Shown in pieces: positions 26,657-34,880 of a DNA stretch of 64,000 nt. The notes beneath the pieces were generated by a model, which was not told the DNA's origin, ran no database searches, and was given only the letters and a program-made list of their open reading frames with translations. Origin of the DNA: Paenibacillus camerounensis. Its GTDB lineage: Bacteria; Bacillota; Bacilli; Paenibacillales; Paenibacillaceae. The stretch lies in assembly GCF_000723885.1 (NCBI RefSeq), contig NZ_CCDG010000070.1, positions 16,447 to 80,446 on the forward strand. Direction: 5' to 3'. The position numbers and the translations under genes are program-made. Each line of letters begins with the position of its first letter. Position 1 is the first letter of the stretch.

Positions 26657-27838
26657 TTACTTGTCGTTCAGTGCTTCTACGCCAGGAAGTGCCTTGCCTT
26701 CCATGAACTCCAGGGATGCGCCGCCGCCAGTGGAGATGTGATCCATTTGGTCAGCCAGGTGGAATTTTTCTGCTGCCGCTGCGGAATCACCGCCGCCGAT
26801 AACAGTGTAGCCTTCAGTTGTTGCGCAAGCCTGCGCTACAGCCTTGGTTCCTTCAGCAAAGATATCGATTTCGAATACGCCCATAGGTCCGTTCCACACA
26901 ACCAGCTTGGAATCTTTGATGATATTGGCGTAGATTTCACGAGTTTTAGGGCCGATGTCCAGACCTTCCCAGTCAGCAGGAATATCAGTTGCATCTACAA
27001 TCTTGGTGTTGGCATCTGCACCGAACTTGTCAGCGACAACTACGTCAACCGGAAGTACGAAGTTTTTGCCCAGTTTTTTAGCCTTCTCGATGAATCCGAG
27101 CGCAGCATCGATTTTATCGTTGTCTACCAGCGATTTACCGATTTCATAGCCTTGAGCTTTGGTGAATGTATAGGAAAGGCCGCCGCCGATCAGAACATTG
27201 TCAGCCAGGTTCAGGAGATTGTCGATAACGTCGATTTTGTCCTTAACCTTGGAACCGCCGATGATGGCAGTGAAAGGACGCTCAGGATTTGAAAGAGCTT
27301 TGCCCAGAACGGACAATTCTTTCTCCATCAGTAGACCGGATACAGCCGGCAGGAAGTGAGCGATACCTTCAGTAGAAGCATGTGCACGGTGAGCCGCGCC
27401 GAACGCGTCATTTACGAACAGGTCAGCCAGTTCAGCGAACTGCTTAGCCAGCTCAGGATCGTTCTTTTCTTCGCCCGGATAGAAACGGACATTCTCAAGC
27501 ACAAGCACGTCGCCGTTATTCAGTTCAGCGATTTGCGCTTTAACAGCTTCGCCGACAGCTTCATCAGCTTTGGCTACCGGTTTGCCGAGCAGCTCGGACA
27601 GACGCTCAGCTGCACCTGTAAGGCGCATAGAATCAACGAATTGACCCTTCGGACGGCCCATATGGCTGGCCAGAATGACCTTTGCACCGTTTTCGATCAG
27701 GTATTTAATCGTTGGAAGGGTTTCGCGGATACGGGTATCATCAGTGATCTTGCCGTCTTCCACCGGAACGTTGAAATCGACGCGCACGAATACGCGTTTG
27801 CCTGCTACTTCTACATCACGGACGCTTTTTTTGTTCAT
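26657..27838 (-). CDS. pgk: Phosphoglycerate kinase
   Basis: A 393-residue kinase making ATP from 1,3-bisphosphoglycerate. Shows the VFVRVDFNVP signature, the substrate-binding SHMGRPKG, the GGSKVKDKI hinge strand and the nucleotide-loop GGGDSAAAAEKF. TGGAGGA precedes the ATG. Third gene of the operon, 91 bases after gap. Confidence 0.98.
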   Translation of the reverse strand: MNKKSVRDVEVAGKRVFVRVDFNVPVEDGKITDDTRIRETLPTIKYLIENGAKVILASHMGRPKGQFVDSMRLTGAAERLSELLGKPVAKADEAVGEAVKAQIAELNNGDVLVLENVRFYPGEEKNDPELAKQFAELADLFVNDAFGAAHRAHASTEGIAHFLPAVSGLLMEKELSVLGKALSNPERPFTAIIGGSKVKDKIDVIDNLLNLADNVLIGGGLSYTFTKAQGYEIGKSLVDNDKIDAALGFIEKAKKLGKNFVLPVDVVVADKFGADANTKIVDATDIPADWEGLDIGPKTREIYANIIKDSKLVVWNGPMGVFEIDIFAEGTKAVAQACATTEGYTVIGGGDSAAAAEKFHLADQMDHISTGGGASLEFMEGKALPGVEALNDK

Positions 27839-27929
27839 GATTAGTCTTCCTCCACACCCAAATTTAGAAAGAGCGGAAACAAGGAACCTCTGTTTCCGCT
27901 CTATAGATGCTGCTTATGTTAAGCCGGTC

Positions 27930-28940
27930 TTACTTAGCCAGTTTTGCGAAGTGCTCCAACGTGCGAACCAGCTGTGCAGTGTAGGACATTTCGTTGTCAT
28001 ACCAAGCAACGGTTTTAACCAGTTGTTTGTCGCCAACAGTCAGGACTTTAGTTTGTGTTGCATCGTACAGGGAACCGAAAGTCATACCCTTGATGTCGGA
28101 AGATACGATTTCATCTTCAGTGTATCCGTAAGTTTCTGGGTCAGAAGCTTCCTTCATTGCTGCGTTGATTTCTTCAACAGTAACGGATTTATCAAGAACA
28201 GTAACCAGCTCAGTCAGGGAACCTGTAGCAACAGGCACGCGTTGTGCTGCTCCGTCAAGTTTGCCTTTCAGTTCTGGAATTACCAGACCGATTGCTTTTG
28301 CAGCACCGGTAGTGTTAGGGATGATGTTCTCAGCAGCTGCACGAGCGCGTCTGAAGTCACCCTTGGAGTGAGGAGCATCCAGAGTGTTCTGGTCGCCAGT
28401 GTAAGCGTGAATAGTAGTCATCAGGCCTTCAACGATTCCGAACTTGTCGTTCAGTACTTTTGCCATTGGAGCCAGGCAGTTAGTTGTGCAAGATGCGCCG
28501 GAAATTACTGTTTCGGAACCATCAAGGATGTCATGGTTAACGTTGTAAACAACAGTTTTCATGTCGCCAGTAGCTGGAGCAGAGATAACTACTTTTTTAG
28601 CTCCGCCTTTAAGGTGCTTTTCAGCAGCTTCTTTAGTTGTGAAGAAGCCTGTGCACTCCAGAACGATATCTACGCCGAGGTCGCCCCAAGGCAGTTCTTC
28701 TGGGTTACGGTTCGCAAGAACCTTAACTTCTTTACCGTTTACTTTGAAGAATCCGTCATGAACTTCAACGTCTCCCTGGAATTTACCTTGAGTTGTATCA
28801 TATTTAAGCAAATGAGCAAGCATCTTAGCATCAGTCAAGTCGTTGATTGCTACCACTTCGATACCTTCTACATTTTGAATACGGCGGAATGCAAGGCGTC
28901 CAATACGTCCAAAACCGTTAATACCAACTTTTACACTCAT
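27930..28940 (-). CDS. gapA: Glyceraldehyde-3-phosphate dehydrogenase, glycolytic NAD-dependent type
   Basis: A 336-residue enzyme oxidising glyceraldehyde 3-phosphate. The Rossmann motif GINGFGRIGR, the active-site SGASCTTNCLAP (Cys151) and Asp34 in AINDLTD, which selects NAD over NADP, mark it as the glycolytic GapA type rather than GapB. A very good AGGAGG site precedes ATG. Second gene of the operon, with a 116-base spacer after cggR that contains a direct repeat (TTGTCTTGA twice), where Bacillus processes the transcript. Confidence 0.97.
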   Translation of the reverse strand: MSVKVGINGFGRIGRLAFRRIQNVEGIEVVAINDLTDAKMLAHLLKYDTTQGKFQGDVEVHDGFFKVNGKEVKVLANRNPEELPWGDLGVDIVLECTGFFTTKEAAEKHLKGGAKKVVISAPATGDMKTVVYNVNHDILDGSETVISGASCTTNCLAPMAKVLNDKFGIVEGLMTTIHAYTGDQNTLDAPHSKGDFRRARAAAENIIPNTTGAAKAIGLVIPELKGKLDGAAQRVPVATGSLTELVTVLDKSVTVEEINAAMKEASDPETYGYTEDEIVSSDIKGMTFGSLYDATQTKVLTVGDKQLVKTVAWYDNEMSYTAQLVRTLEHFAKLAK

Positions 28941-29056
28941 TGAATAGTTCCTCCTAGATTTCGTTTTATTTATTCAAGACAAGCCGTGAAGCTCGTCAAG
29001 ACAACAATGTTAAGTATAATGCAAAATAACTGCGGGCGCTCCCCATATCCTGGAAT

Positions 29057-30109
29057 CTATAGCATTTGCTGCAACTGTATGTCGATTTCTTTGCCGATTT
29101 CGACAGCCGCCGCCTCATCAATAACCAGAATATCCTCTTGCCCGAAGCGCAGCATTGCGTGAATAGCTTTGGCTTTGCGTTTGCCTCCTGCGATACCGAT
29201 AACAACCTCCGTACGGATAATATCCTCTAACCGGAGTCCGATCGTACGCATAGTATGGACAACCTCGCCAGCCTCGTTAAAATAGTAACCGAATGATTCG
29301 GCAACCGCGCCTTCAGCCTGAATCTCCGAGACTGTAGCCTCATCCAGCTTGCGGCGGCGGGTCATTTCAAGGGCATCACCGATCCCATGAACAATAATAC
29401 GCGATCTGCGGATGATTTGTACAATCTCCCCGATGTTGAGGTCATGCCCCAGCGACTGGTAAGCTTCCTCGCTGAGCAGATCAGGCACATGCAGCAGACG
29501 GTAATTAGCACCGATTCGCTTAGCCATGGTGGATGCAATCGTATTGGCCTGAATCTCCATACTCTCTCCGAGTCCTCCGCGTGCAGGGACAACCCATGCA
29601 TTCTTATAGGAAGCGGATAAAGCCAGAGTCAGCTGATCGGCCATCTCAGCTAAGGTAGAGCCGCCAGTTACGGCAATGGTATCGTCGCCGCGCAGTACAC
29701 CGAGAAAAGCCTTGGCTCCTGCACGCCCGAGCTCACGCTTTGTGAACGGCGATGACTCGCAATCACCTGGCACAATAATAACTTTACTAAGATCATACGT
29801 TGAGCGGATCTTCTCTTCCAGATCGTCCAGGCCGAACAGGCTCTTGGCGATCGGCTCCAGCAGGTCAAGCGTTCTGCGACCGGCATCGCTGACGCGCATG
29901 CCGACACTCTCGATCTCAATGAGCCCTTGCGATTTCAGAAGATCCGTCTCGGCGCGCAGTACCCGCTCGGTCATATCCAGCGACGCGGCCAGTGTTCTGC
30001 GTCCGATAATATCGGACAGCATGATCTGATGTAGAATCGTGTAACGTCTCTTAAGGGTTTCCATGAGATCAGGCAGAAGCTGCTTTTGGATTTCCAATAA
30101 ATTGCGCAT
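29057..30109 (-). CDS. cggR: Central glycolytic genes regulator CggR (SorC family)
   Basis: A 350-residue repressor of the glycolytic operon, relieved by fructose-1,6-bisphosphate in Bacillus. N-terminal winged-helix DNA-binding part (about 20-75, RTLAASLDMTERVLRAETDLLKSQGLI) followed by a sugar-phosphate-binding SorC effector domain (about 90-345, VTGGSTLAEMAD, GGLGES). Being first in the operon it controls itself. AGGAGTG precedes the ATG. The operator and promoter are readable upstream. Confidence 0.97.
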   Translation of the reverse strand: MRNLLEIQKQLLPDLMETLKRRYTILHQIMLSDIIGRRTLAASLDMTERVLRAETDLLKSQGLIEIESVGMRVSDAGRRTLDLLEPIAKSLFGLDDLEEKIRSTYDLSKVIIVPGDCESSPFTKRELGRAGAKAFLGVLRGDDTIAVTGGSTLAEMADQLTLALSASYKNAWVVPARGGLGESMEIQANTIASTMAKRIGANYRLLHVPDLLSEEAYQSLGHDLNIGEIVQIIRRSRIIVHGIGDALEMTRRRKLDEATVSEIQAEGAVAESFGYYFNEAGEVVHTMRTIGLRLEDIIRTEVVIGIAGGKRKAKAIHAMLRFGQEDILVIDEAAAVEIGKEIDIQLQQML

Positions 30110-30164
30110 GCTTTCACTCCTGCAACTTCGTCTTTCTCTATTCCCTTGTTCGTGGTCTCAAAAT

Positions 30165-30191
30165 GTCCCGGGTTAACTTTTTAAGTCCCAC
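30165..30191 (-). promoter_or_regulatory. CggR operator
   Basis: Two GGGAC half-sites (30165-30169 and 30185-30189 on the minus strand), 20 bases apart in direct orientation, the same arrangement as the Bacillus subtilis cggR operator. They overlap and follow the predicted transcription start of the cggR promoter, fitting a roadblock repressor. Confidence 0.75.
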
Positions 30192-30195
30192 TCAT

Positions 30196-30224
30196 ATTCT
30201 AACCAAATATTACGCGGAGTGCAA
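30196..30224 (-). promoter_or_regulatory. Sigma-A promoter of the glycolytic operon
   Basis: TTGCAC - 17 bases - TAGAAT on the minus strand, immediately upstream of the CggR operator and about 87 bases from cggR. Confidence 0.8.
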
Positions 30225-30398
30225 GTCATCCGAGAGTATAATTCTCAACCGCTTTTCATCTTATACATCTGACAGAGGGTGGAAGAGACAGGCAACTCAG
30301 CCGGGACACCCAAAACAGCCGGTTTCTCCTCTCCCATGAGAGGCCGGGTCTTGCTTTTCAGCTTATAAAGTTATTTTTAAGGACAGCTTCTTAGGTGA

Positions 30399-30427
30399 TT
30401 GCATTTATTAGTTTGATGTATTATAAT
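30399..30427 (+). promoter_or_regulatory. Sigma-A promoter of tRNA-Arg
   Basis: TTGCAT - 17 bases - TATAAT, 10 bases upstream of the tRNA gene. Confidence 0.8.
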
Positions 30428-30437
30428 AAATTCTGTT

Positions 30438-30512
30438 GCGCCCGTGGTCCAATGGATATGACGTAGGCCTCCGAAGCCTGAGATCCAAGTTCGATTCTTG
30501 GCGGGCGCGCCA
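30438..30512 (+). tRNA. tRNA-Arg (anticodon CCG)
   Basis: A 75-base cloverleaf with acceptor GCGCCCG/CGGGCGC, anticodon loop CTCCGAA giving CCG for CGG codons, T-loop TTCGATT and an encoded CCA. It stands alone between the cggR promoter region and clpP. Confidence 0.95.
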
Positions 30513-30565
30513 TTAATTTCATATTTGTACATAATTTAGCAGTTGTCCTACTGTTAATTAACCAA

Positions 30566-30590
30566 AGAGCCGCTTGTCGGCTCTTTTTTT
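30566..30590 (+). terminator. Terminator of the tRNA-Arg transcript
   Basis: AGAGCCG/CGGCTCT stem with a CTTGT loop and seven T residues. Confidence 0.85.
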
Positions 30591-30600
30591 AAAAACTAAG

Positions 30601-30617
30601 TTTGACTTTCTTTGACT
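30601..30617 (-). promoter_or_regulatory. CtsR operator upstream of clpP
   Basis: Read on the minus strand, AGTCAAAGAAAGTCAAA is a perfect match to the CtsR heptad repeat RGTCAAANANRGTCAAA. It lies about 90 bases upstream of clpP, next to the TTGACT/TTGATT hexamers that can serve as -35 elements, so clpP is probably heat/stress induced through CtsR. Confidence 0.85.
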
Positions 30618-30704
30618 TTTTGTTTGATTTTGTTTATCATGTGGTTAATACGGTAACAGTAAAAATGAACACATTCGAAGAACACATTCAAGGAGGTTTT
30701 ACAC

Positions 30705-31301
30705 GTGAGTTATATTCCTATGGTAGTAGAACAGAGCAACCGCGGCGAACGCGCTTATGATATCTATTCCCGCCTGCTGAAGGACCGCATTATTTTCCTT
30801 GGAACGGATGTTAATGACGTGGTAGCCAATTCCATCATCGCACAAATGCTGTTCCTGGCTGCCGAAGACCCGGACAAAGACATTCACCTGTACATCAACA
30901 GCCCGGGCGGTTCGATCACAGCCGGTATGGCTATCTTTGATACAATGCAATACATCAAACCGGATGTATCCACGATCTGTGTGGGTATGGCTGCTTCCAT
31001 GGGAGCGTTCCTGCTGAACGCCGGTGCGAAGGGCAAGCGCTTCGCGCTGCCGAACAGCGAAATTATGATTCACCAGCCGCTGGGCGGCGCTCAGGGACAG
31101 GCAACGGACATCGAAATCCGCGCCCGCCGGATCCTGAAGCTGCGCGACAAGCTGAACCGTATCCTTTCCGAACGTACCGGCCAGCCGCTGGAGAAGATCG
31201 AGAAGGATACTGACCGCGATTACTTCATGAGTGCTGCTGATGCGGCTGAATACGGTATCGTTGATAAAGTTATCGAGAAGACACTGCCAGCTGGCGTGTA
31301 A
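30705..31301 (+). CDS. clpP: ATP-dependent Clp protease proteolytic subunit
   Basis: A 198-residue serine peptidase forming the tetradecameric barrel used by ClpX and ClpC, and the protease that degrades tmRNA-tagged proteins. Catalytic triad Ser98 (GMAASMGAF), His123 (MIHQPLGG) and Asp172 (TDRDYF) all present. GTG start with AAGGAGG 8 bases upstream. Monocistronic, with a CtsR box in front and a strong terminator behind. Confidence 0.98.
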   Translation: MSYIPMVVEQSNRGERAYDIYSRLLKDRIIFLGTDVNDVVANSIIAQMLFLAAEDPDKDIHLYINSPGGSITAGMAIFDTMQYIKPDVSTICVGMAASMGAFLLNAGAKGKRFALPNSEIMIHQPLGGAQGQATDIEIRARRILKLRDKLNRILSERTGQPLEKIEKDTDRDYFMSAADAAEYGIVDKVIEKTLPAGV

Positions 31302-31317
31302 CTGCATAACAGCACAG

Positions 31318-31359
31318 AAGGCTGCCGGAACCCTTGAGGGTCCCGGCAGCCTTTTTTTG
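31318..31359 (+). terminator. Terminator of clpP
   Basis: AAGGCTGCCGG..CCC / GGG..CCGGCAGCCTT stem with a TTGA loop and seven T residues. Confidence 0.9.
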
Positions 31360-31391
31360 TTCAGATATATTCACTTCTACCTGTTTAGCCT

Positions 31392-32030
31392 TTAACCCAG
31401 CCGTCCATACCCCAGACCATCCAGCTTGCCGGCTATAACCCGGTAGCCTCTGCTGTTAGGATGAATATGATCAAGAAATAATAAGCCGCGCTCATTGCCG
31501 GCAAATTCATTATAGATGGAGGCAAACCCGCAGACCCGGCTGCTGTAGCCGGAGGTATACCGGTTAAACTGCCGGACCCAGTCCGTTGCCTCATCTATTT
31601 GCGGATACGGATTATACAATCCGACAATCCGGATAATATAGGGCTTATTCATACCCGCCTTGAGCTGCCCCAGCGTACCCATAATATCGCTGATATTGCG
31701 TTTGCAGCCGCGAAGCGCCTTCTGCAGCAGCGGAGACAGATCACCGGGGCGGGTTCCGGCCGCCTTGGCTGCCTTAATCAGATCATTTCCGCCAATTGAT
31801 ATCGTTATCAGATCTGCTTCCTGCACAGCCAGGCGAAAGGTATAGTCACCCTTCAGCCGCTGCTCCAGCCCGTCCGTGGTCAGGCCGTTTACGCCGAGAT
31901 TCGCCAGGCGGACGGAAGTCCGCAGCCGGGCCTCCGCCATTCTGCGGTATACCGGCACAAAGCCATTCCCCGGCAGCGCTCCGAAGCCTGTCGTCAGCGA
32001 ATCCCCGATTGCCGTGTACTGATAGCTCAT
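31392..32030 (-). CDS. SGNH/GDSL-family hydrolase
   Basis: A 212-residue esterase/lipase-type protein with the GDSL block IGDSLTTGFG (nucleophile Ser about 11), block III GGND, and the DHIHPNSRGY block carrying the Asp-x-x-His pair. No signal peptide is evident, so probably cytosolic. The frame extends to 32192, but GGAGGGGGG lies 8 bases before the ATG at 32030 and the upstream extension does not resemble the family. Substrate unknown; relatives act on carbohydrate or lipid esters. Confidence 0.88.
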   Translation of the reverse strand: MSYQYTAIGDSLTTGFGALPGNGFVPVYRRMAEARLRTSVRLANLGVNGLTTDGLEQRLKGDYTFRLAVQEADLITISIGGNDLIKAAKAAGTRPGDLSPLLQKALRGCKRNISDIMGTLGQLKAGMNKPYIIRIVGLYNPYPQIDEATDWVRQFNRYTSGYSSRVCGFASIYNEFAGNERGLLFLDHIHPNSRGYRVIAGKLDGLGYGRLG

Positions 32031-32139
32031 CCTATTCTCCCCCCTCCTGCTGAGTGTTACCTTTCTACAGCTTATGAACAGGAAGGGCGCCGCGTAACGG
32101 CAGGACGTCCTAATATGCGCTGCAGGCGTCAAATAAGGG

Positions 32140-32175
32140 CAAAAAGCCCCGGTTCCCTTACGGGACACCAGGGCT
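32140..32175 (-). terminator. Terminator of the stalk-domain protein gene
   Basis: AGCCCTGGT / ACCGGGGCT stem with an inner CCC/GGG pair, then TTTTTG on the minus strand. Confidence 0.7.
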
Positions 32176-32206
32176 CTTTCGGCTTCATTCACATATGGTC
32201 TCTGCC

Positions 32207-33307
32207 TTACTTCAGCGTTGCGAACGGGCTGCTTCCATCAGGCAGCAGTTCCTTGAACGTAAAGGTAAACTGCGGGAAGCCGGAAGCGTAGGCGGTATAC
32301 TCATACAGCTGGAAGAACACAACAAGCTTGCCCTCCTTCAGGTAGAAGTATTTCTCCGAGTTCAATCCGGTGAATCCGCCCAGATAACCGCCCTCCGCCT
32401 TGATCTGCTTGGCCAGCTTGGCATTCAGCTCTTTTTTATAATTCGGATTAGCCTTCAGCAGGTCACCGATCAGCAGCCGTTTGCCGTCCTTGAGCGAGAA
32501 GGTAAAGGCATTGCGGAAGGTCATGCCATGGGCCCCTCCTGTATAGCCGTACTGCTCAGTGACGAGACTCAGTACGCCGTCCTTGTTATATGTAACAACA
32601 TAACCTCCCTCGAATTCATAGGGCCGGTCTTCCTCTGATTTGTTGGCAATCTGCTTTTGGGCGTCCTCCGCATAGCTAAGAATCTGCTGCTTGATCATAG
32701 CGTTGATCTTTTTCTGCGCATCTGCATTAGCCAGCCCGCTCACCTGCGGGTAATCCAGCCTGATCGGAGCATCCTCGGACTCCTTGATGAAGCTCTCGGT
32801 ATTAATCGAAATGGCGTTCTGCTTCTGCTTCATTATGTTCAGGCGGCCGGTAGAAGCGCTCCAGTCCCCCTGATAGCCGAGATAATCGGTCATCAGATCA
32901 AACGGGATGTATAACCGGTTATTTATATTTTTCGCTTCATAATCTCCGAGAAAATAATTATTCACAGAAATAGCGGTGCTGTAATCGGAAACCATCAGCT
33001 TAGTTAATGTGTTACCTTTGCCGATTGAGTAAGTTTTTTCAGTCTGATCATAGGTGACCGGCATTTTCAGGCTATCCCGCAGAAAGCTGACAGGCACCCA
33101 TACTTTTCCTCCGCTGTAGATACCGGCCTGCGGCGTAATGACTCCGTTCCATTTCAGCACAACTGAAGACTGGAGGGCCTTGGCCTGTGCTGCAGCCGGT
33201 GCAGCATGAGCAGCTTCTGCAGGCAGCAATCCGCCTCCGAGCAGCAATCCCGCCGCCATCATTCCTGTTCCCCATTTACGGATCTGTTCCTTAAATATAA
33301 TGTTCAT
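32207..33307 (-). CDS. Exported stalk-domain protein with DUF4163/DUF3298 (RsiV/PdaC-like) module
   Basis: A 366-residue exported protein. Signal peptide (about 1-37, MMAAGLLLGGGLLPAEAAHA); a copper-amine-oxidase N1-like stalk domain (about 45-150, WNGVITPQAGIYSGGKVWVPVSFLRDSL..., YIPFDLMTDYLGY), common in Paenibacillus exported proteins; then DUF4163 and DUF3298 (about 165-366, YTGGAHGMTFRNAFTFSLKDGKRLLIGDLL). The DUF4163/3298 module occurs in RsiV and PdaC, where it binds muramyl ligands, so contact with peptidoglycan is plausible but unproven. A start at 33307 is chosen from the signal peptide and the GGAAGGGG site; the frame itself runs to 33415. Confidence 0.82.
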   Translation of the reverse strand: MNIIFKEQIRKWGTGMMAAGLLLGGGLLPAEAAHAAPAAAQAKALQSSVVLKWNGVITPQAGIYSGGKVWVPVSFLRDSLKMPVTYDQTEKTYSIGKGNTLTKLMVSDYSTAISVNNYFLGDYEAKNINNRLYIPFDLMTDYLGYQGDWSASTGRLNIMKQKQNAISINTESFIKESEDAPIRLDYPQVSGLANADAQKKINAMIKQQILSYAEDAQKQIANKSEEDRPYEFEGGYVVTYNKDGVLSLVTEQYGYTGGAHGMTFRNAFTFSLKDGKRLLIGDLLKANPNYKKELNAKLAKQIKAEGGYLGGFTGLNSEKYFYLKEGKLVVFFQLYEYTAYASGFPQFTFTFKELLPDGSSPFATLK

Positions 33308-33533
33308 AACCGTTTCCCCTTCCGCTGGTACGATGATTGACTTGATGTTTGAATCCAAGACCTGGAAAGCCCGCTGTCCCCGGCTCACTCTCCTTATTAT
33401 AAAGAGCCCCGCCACCGCGGTTGTTACAATTTCCCTTACAGTTTTTTAAGCATTTACAGCAAATTTAAAGGGTCTTATTACAATTCCTTAAACAAAATGA
33501 GAGAATTTCTATCCTTCAGCAGCTGATTAGCTA

Positions 33534-33575
33534 TAAAAAGACCCCGCCGCGCCGTTGAAGGCAGAAGCAGGGTCT
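33534..33575 (-). terminator. Terminator of the SIMPL-domain gene
   Basis: AGACCCTGC/GCGGGGTCT stem and TTTTTAT following on the minus strand. Confidence 0.7.
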
Positions 33576-33589
33576 CTTTATTCCGTTTC

Positions 33590-34348
33590 CTATTTCAATT
33601 CGTACACTACGCTAAGCTGGGTAGTAACCTTAACCTGGCCCGGCTCAACCGATGTGCCTCCGGCAGTGTCTGCAGAAGCCTTGCTCATTGCCGCATTTTC
33701 CATATAGTATACAGGGTTGTTGCCGTCTTCATTCTGGGTTACAGTAACGACCTGGCCCAGGCTGCGTTTTGCCGCTTTGGCAATAGCTGCGGCCTTTACA
33801 TCCGCATTAGCCATAGCCTTCTCGATAACCTGTGCTTCAAAGGCGGAAGGATCTTCAATCGCAAACTGTGCGTTGCCGATGTTATTTGCGCCAGCAGCTG
33901 AAGCCGCATCCAGCAGTGCGCCGACCTTGGTCAGATCACGGTAAGCTACCTGCAGCGTGTGCTGTGCGATGTAGCCTTTAACCTGTTGTCCATCCTTCTC
34001 GGTGTACGTGTAGTTAGGTTGAACGTTGAACTGGGTGGTCTGAATGTCCTTGTCAGCAATTCCCCATGTTGTTTTGAGCTGTGCCGTTACCTTGGCAATC
34101 TTAGCTGCATTGGCCTTCTGCGCATCCTGCGCTGTTTCAGCGGATGAATTGGCACCAATCGACAGATAGACGATGTCCGGCTTGATCGACAGCTCGCCTT
34201 TACCTGATACGCTGACAATATTACGGGTGATTTCTTCAGCCGCGTAAGCCTTCTCAGGACCCTTAAACACACTGCTCAGCCCCATTCCTCCAACAATTAA
34301 ACTTCCTGCCAGCAATACCGCTCCAACTGATTTGCCCCATTTCTTCAT
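33590..34348 (-). CDS. Exported SIMPL-domain (DUF541) protein
   Basis: A 252-residue secreted or surface protein. Signal peptide about 1-37 (KKWGKSVGAVLLAGSLIVGGMGLSS...AYAAEE), then a SIMPL/DUF541 domain (about 40-250) with the entry VSVSGKGELSIKPDIVYLSIG and the Tyr/Asn-rich middle FNVQPNYTYTEKDGQQ. Related proteins form ring-like oligomers (BP26) and are linked to oxidative stress, but no activity is established. AAAGGGGAAG precedes ATG. Apparently monocistronic. Confidence 0.85.
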   Translation of the reverse strand: MKKWGKSVGAVLLAGSLIVGGMGLSSVFKGPEKAYAAEEITRNIVSVSGKGELSIKPDIVYLSIGANSSAETAQDAQKANAAKIAKVTAQLKTTWGIADKDIQTTQFNVQPNYTYTEKDGQQVKGYIAQHTLQVAYRDLTKVGALLDAASAAGANNIGNAQFAIEDPSAFEAQVIEKAMANADVKAAAIAKAAKRSLGQVVTVTQNEDGNNPVYYMENAAMSKASADTAGGTSVEPGQVKVTTQLSVVYELK

Positions 34349-34459
34349 GCTTAACTTCCCCTTTCAGATCCTTTATTTGTTTGGTACCCTCTAGACGGGC
34401 CTCATTGGCAAAAGTTGCATCTGACAGTCCGCAATTAAAAGAAAATTTGTAGCAAATTA

Positions 34460-34482
34460 AAAAAAGCCCCGAAGGGCTTTTT
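34460..34482 (-). terminator. Terminator of the glcK-to-crh operon
   Basis: AAGCCC/GGGGCTT stem with a TTC loop region and seven T residues following on the minus strand, 31 bases past the HPr-family gene. Confidence 0.75.
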
Positions 34483-34513
34483 ATCATGCATTAAGGTTAG
34501 GCATGGACAACTG

Positions 34514-34783
34514 TTACTGGTTCTCCAGCTCTTCCTTGCTTACAAGACTTGTCAAAGCGGTTACAGCCTGATCCGCATCCGCGCCGTCCGCGCTGATATA
34601 AATCTCCGTGCCGGAACTAATCGCCAGGCTCATAATGCCCATGATGCTTTTAGCGTTAACTTTTTTATCGTCTTTTTCCACGAAAATCTCCGACGAAAAC
34701 TTGTTGGCTTCCTGCACGAACAATGCTGCCGGCCGAGCGTGGAGCCCTGTCTTCAACCGAACAACTACCGGGTGCTTTGTCAT
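34514..34783 (-). CDS. crh: HPr-family phosphocarrier at the crh locus, retaining His15
   Basis: An 89-residue HPr-fold protein located downstream of whiA, exactly where Bacillus has crh. Ser46 (KVNAKSIMGIM) is present, the site of HprK phosphorylation that makes Crh/HPr a corepressor of CcpA. Unlike B. subtilis Crh, which has Gln at position 15, this protein has His15 in GLHARPAALF, the residue that accepts phosphate from PTS enzyme I in HPr. The rest (RPAALFVQEANKF) resembles Crh. It may therefore serve either role. AGGGGG precedes the ATG at 34783; the longer frame to 34825 is not supported. Confidence 0.88.
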   Translation of the reverse strand: MTKHPVVVRLKTGLHARPAALFVQEANKFSSEIFVEKDDKKVNAKSIMGIMSLAISSGTEIYISADGADADQAVTALTSLVSKEELENQ

Positions 34784-34880
34784 GAAACGCTTACCCCCTA
34801 TTTGAGATCTGCCCAAAAATTTCACATTAATTTTATAATATTATATCATTATAACCGCATCCACACTAGAAAAAAAATAA

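Noticed and set aside
30225..30398. Possible structured leader or riboswitch between cggR and tRNA-Arg
   Set aside because: Only a short CCTCTC/GAGAGG hairpin is visible, it is not connected to a coding gene on the plus strand, and no known riboswitch motif could be recognised.
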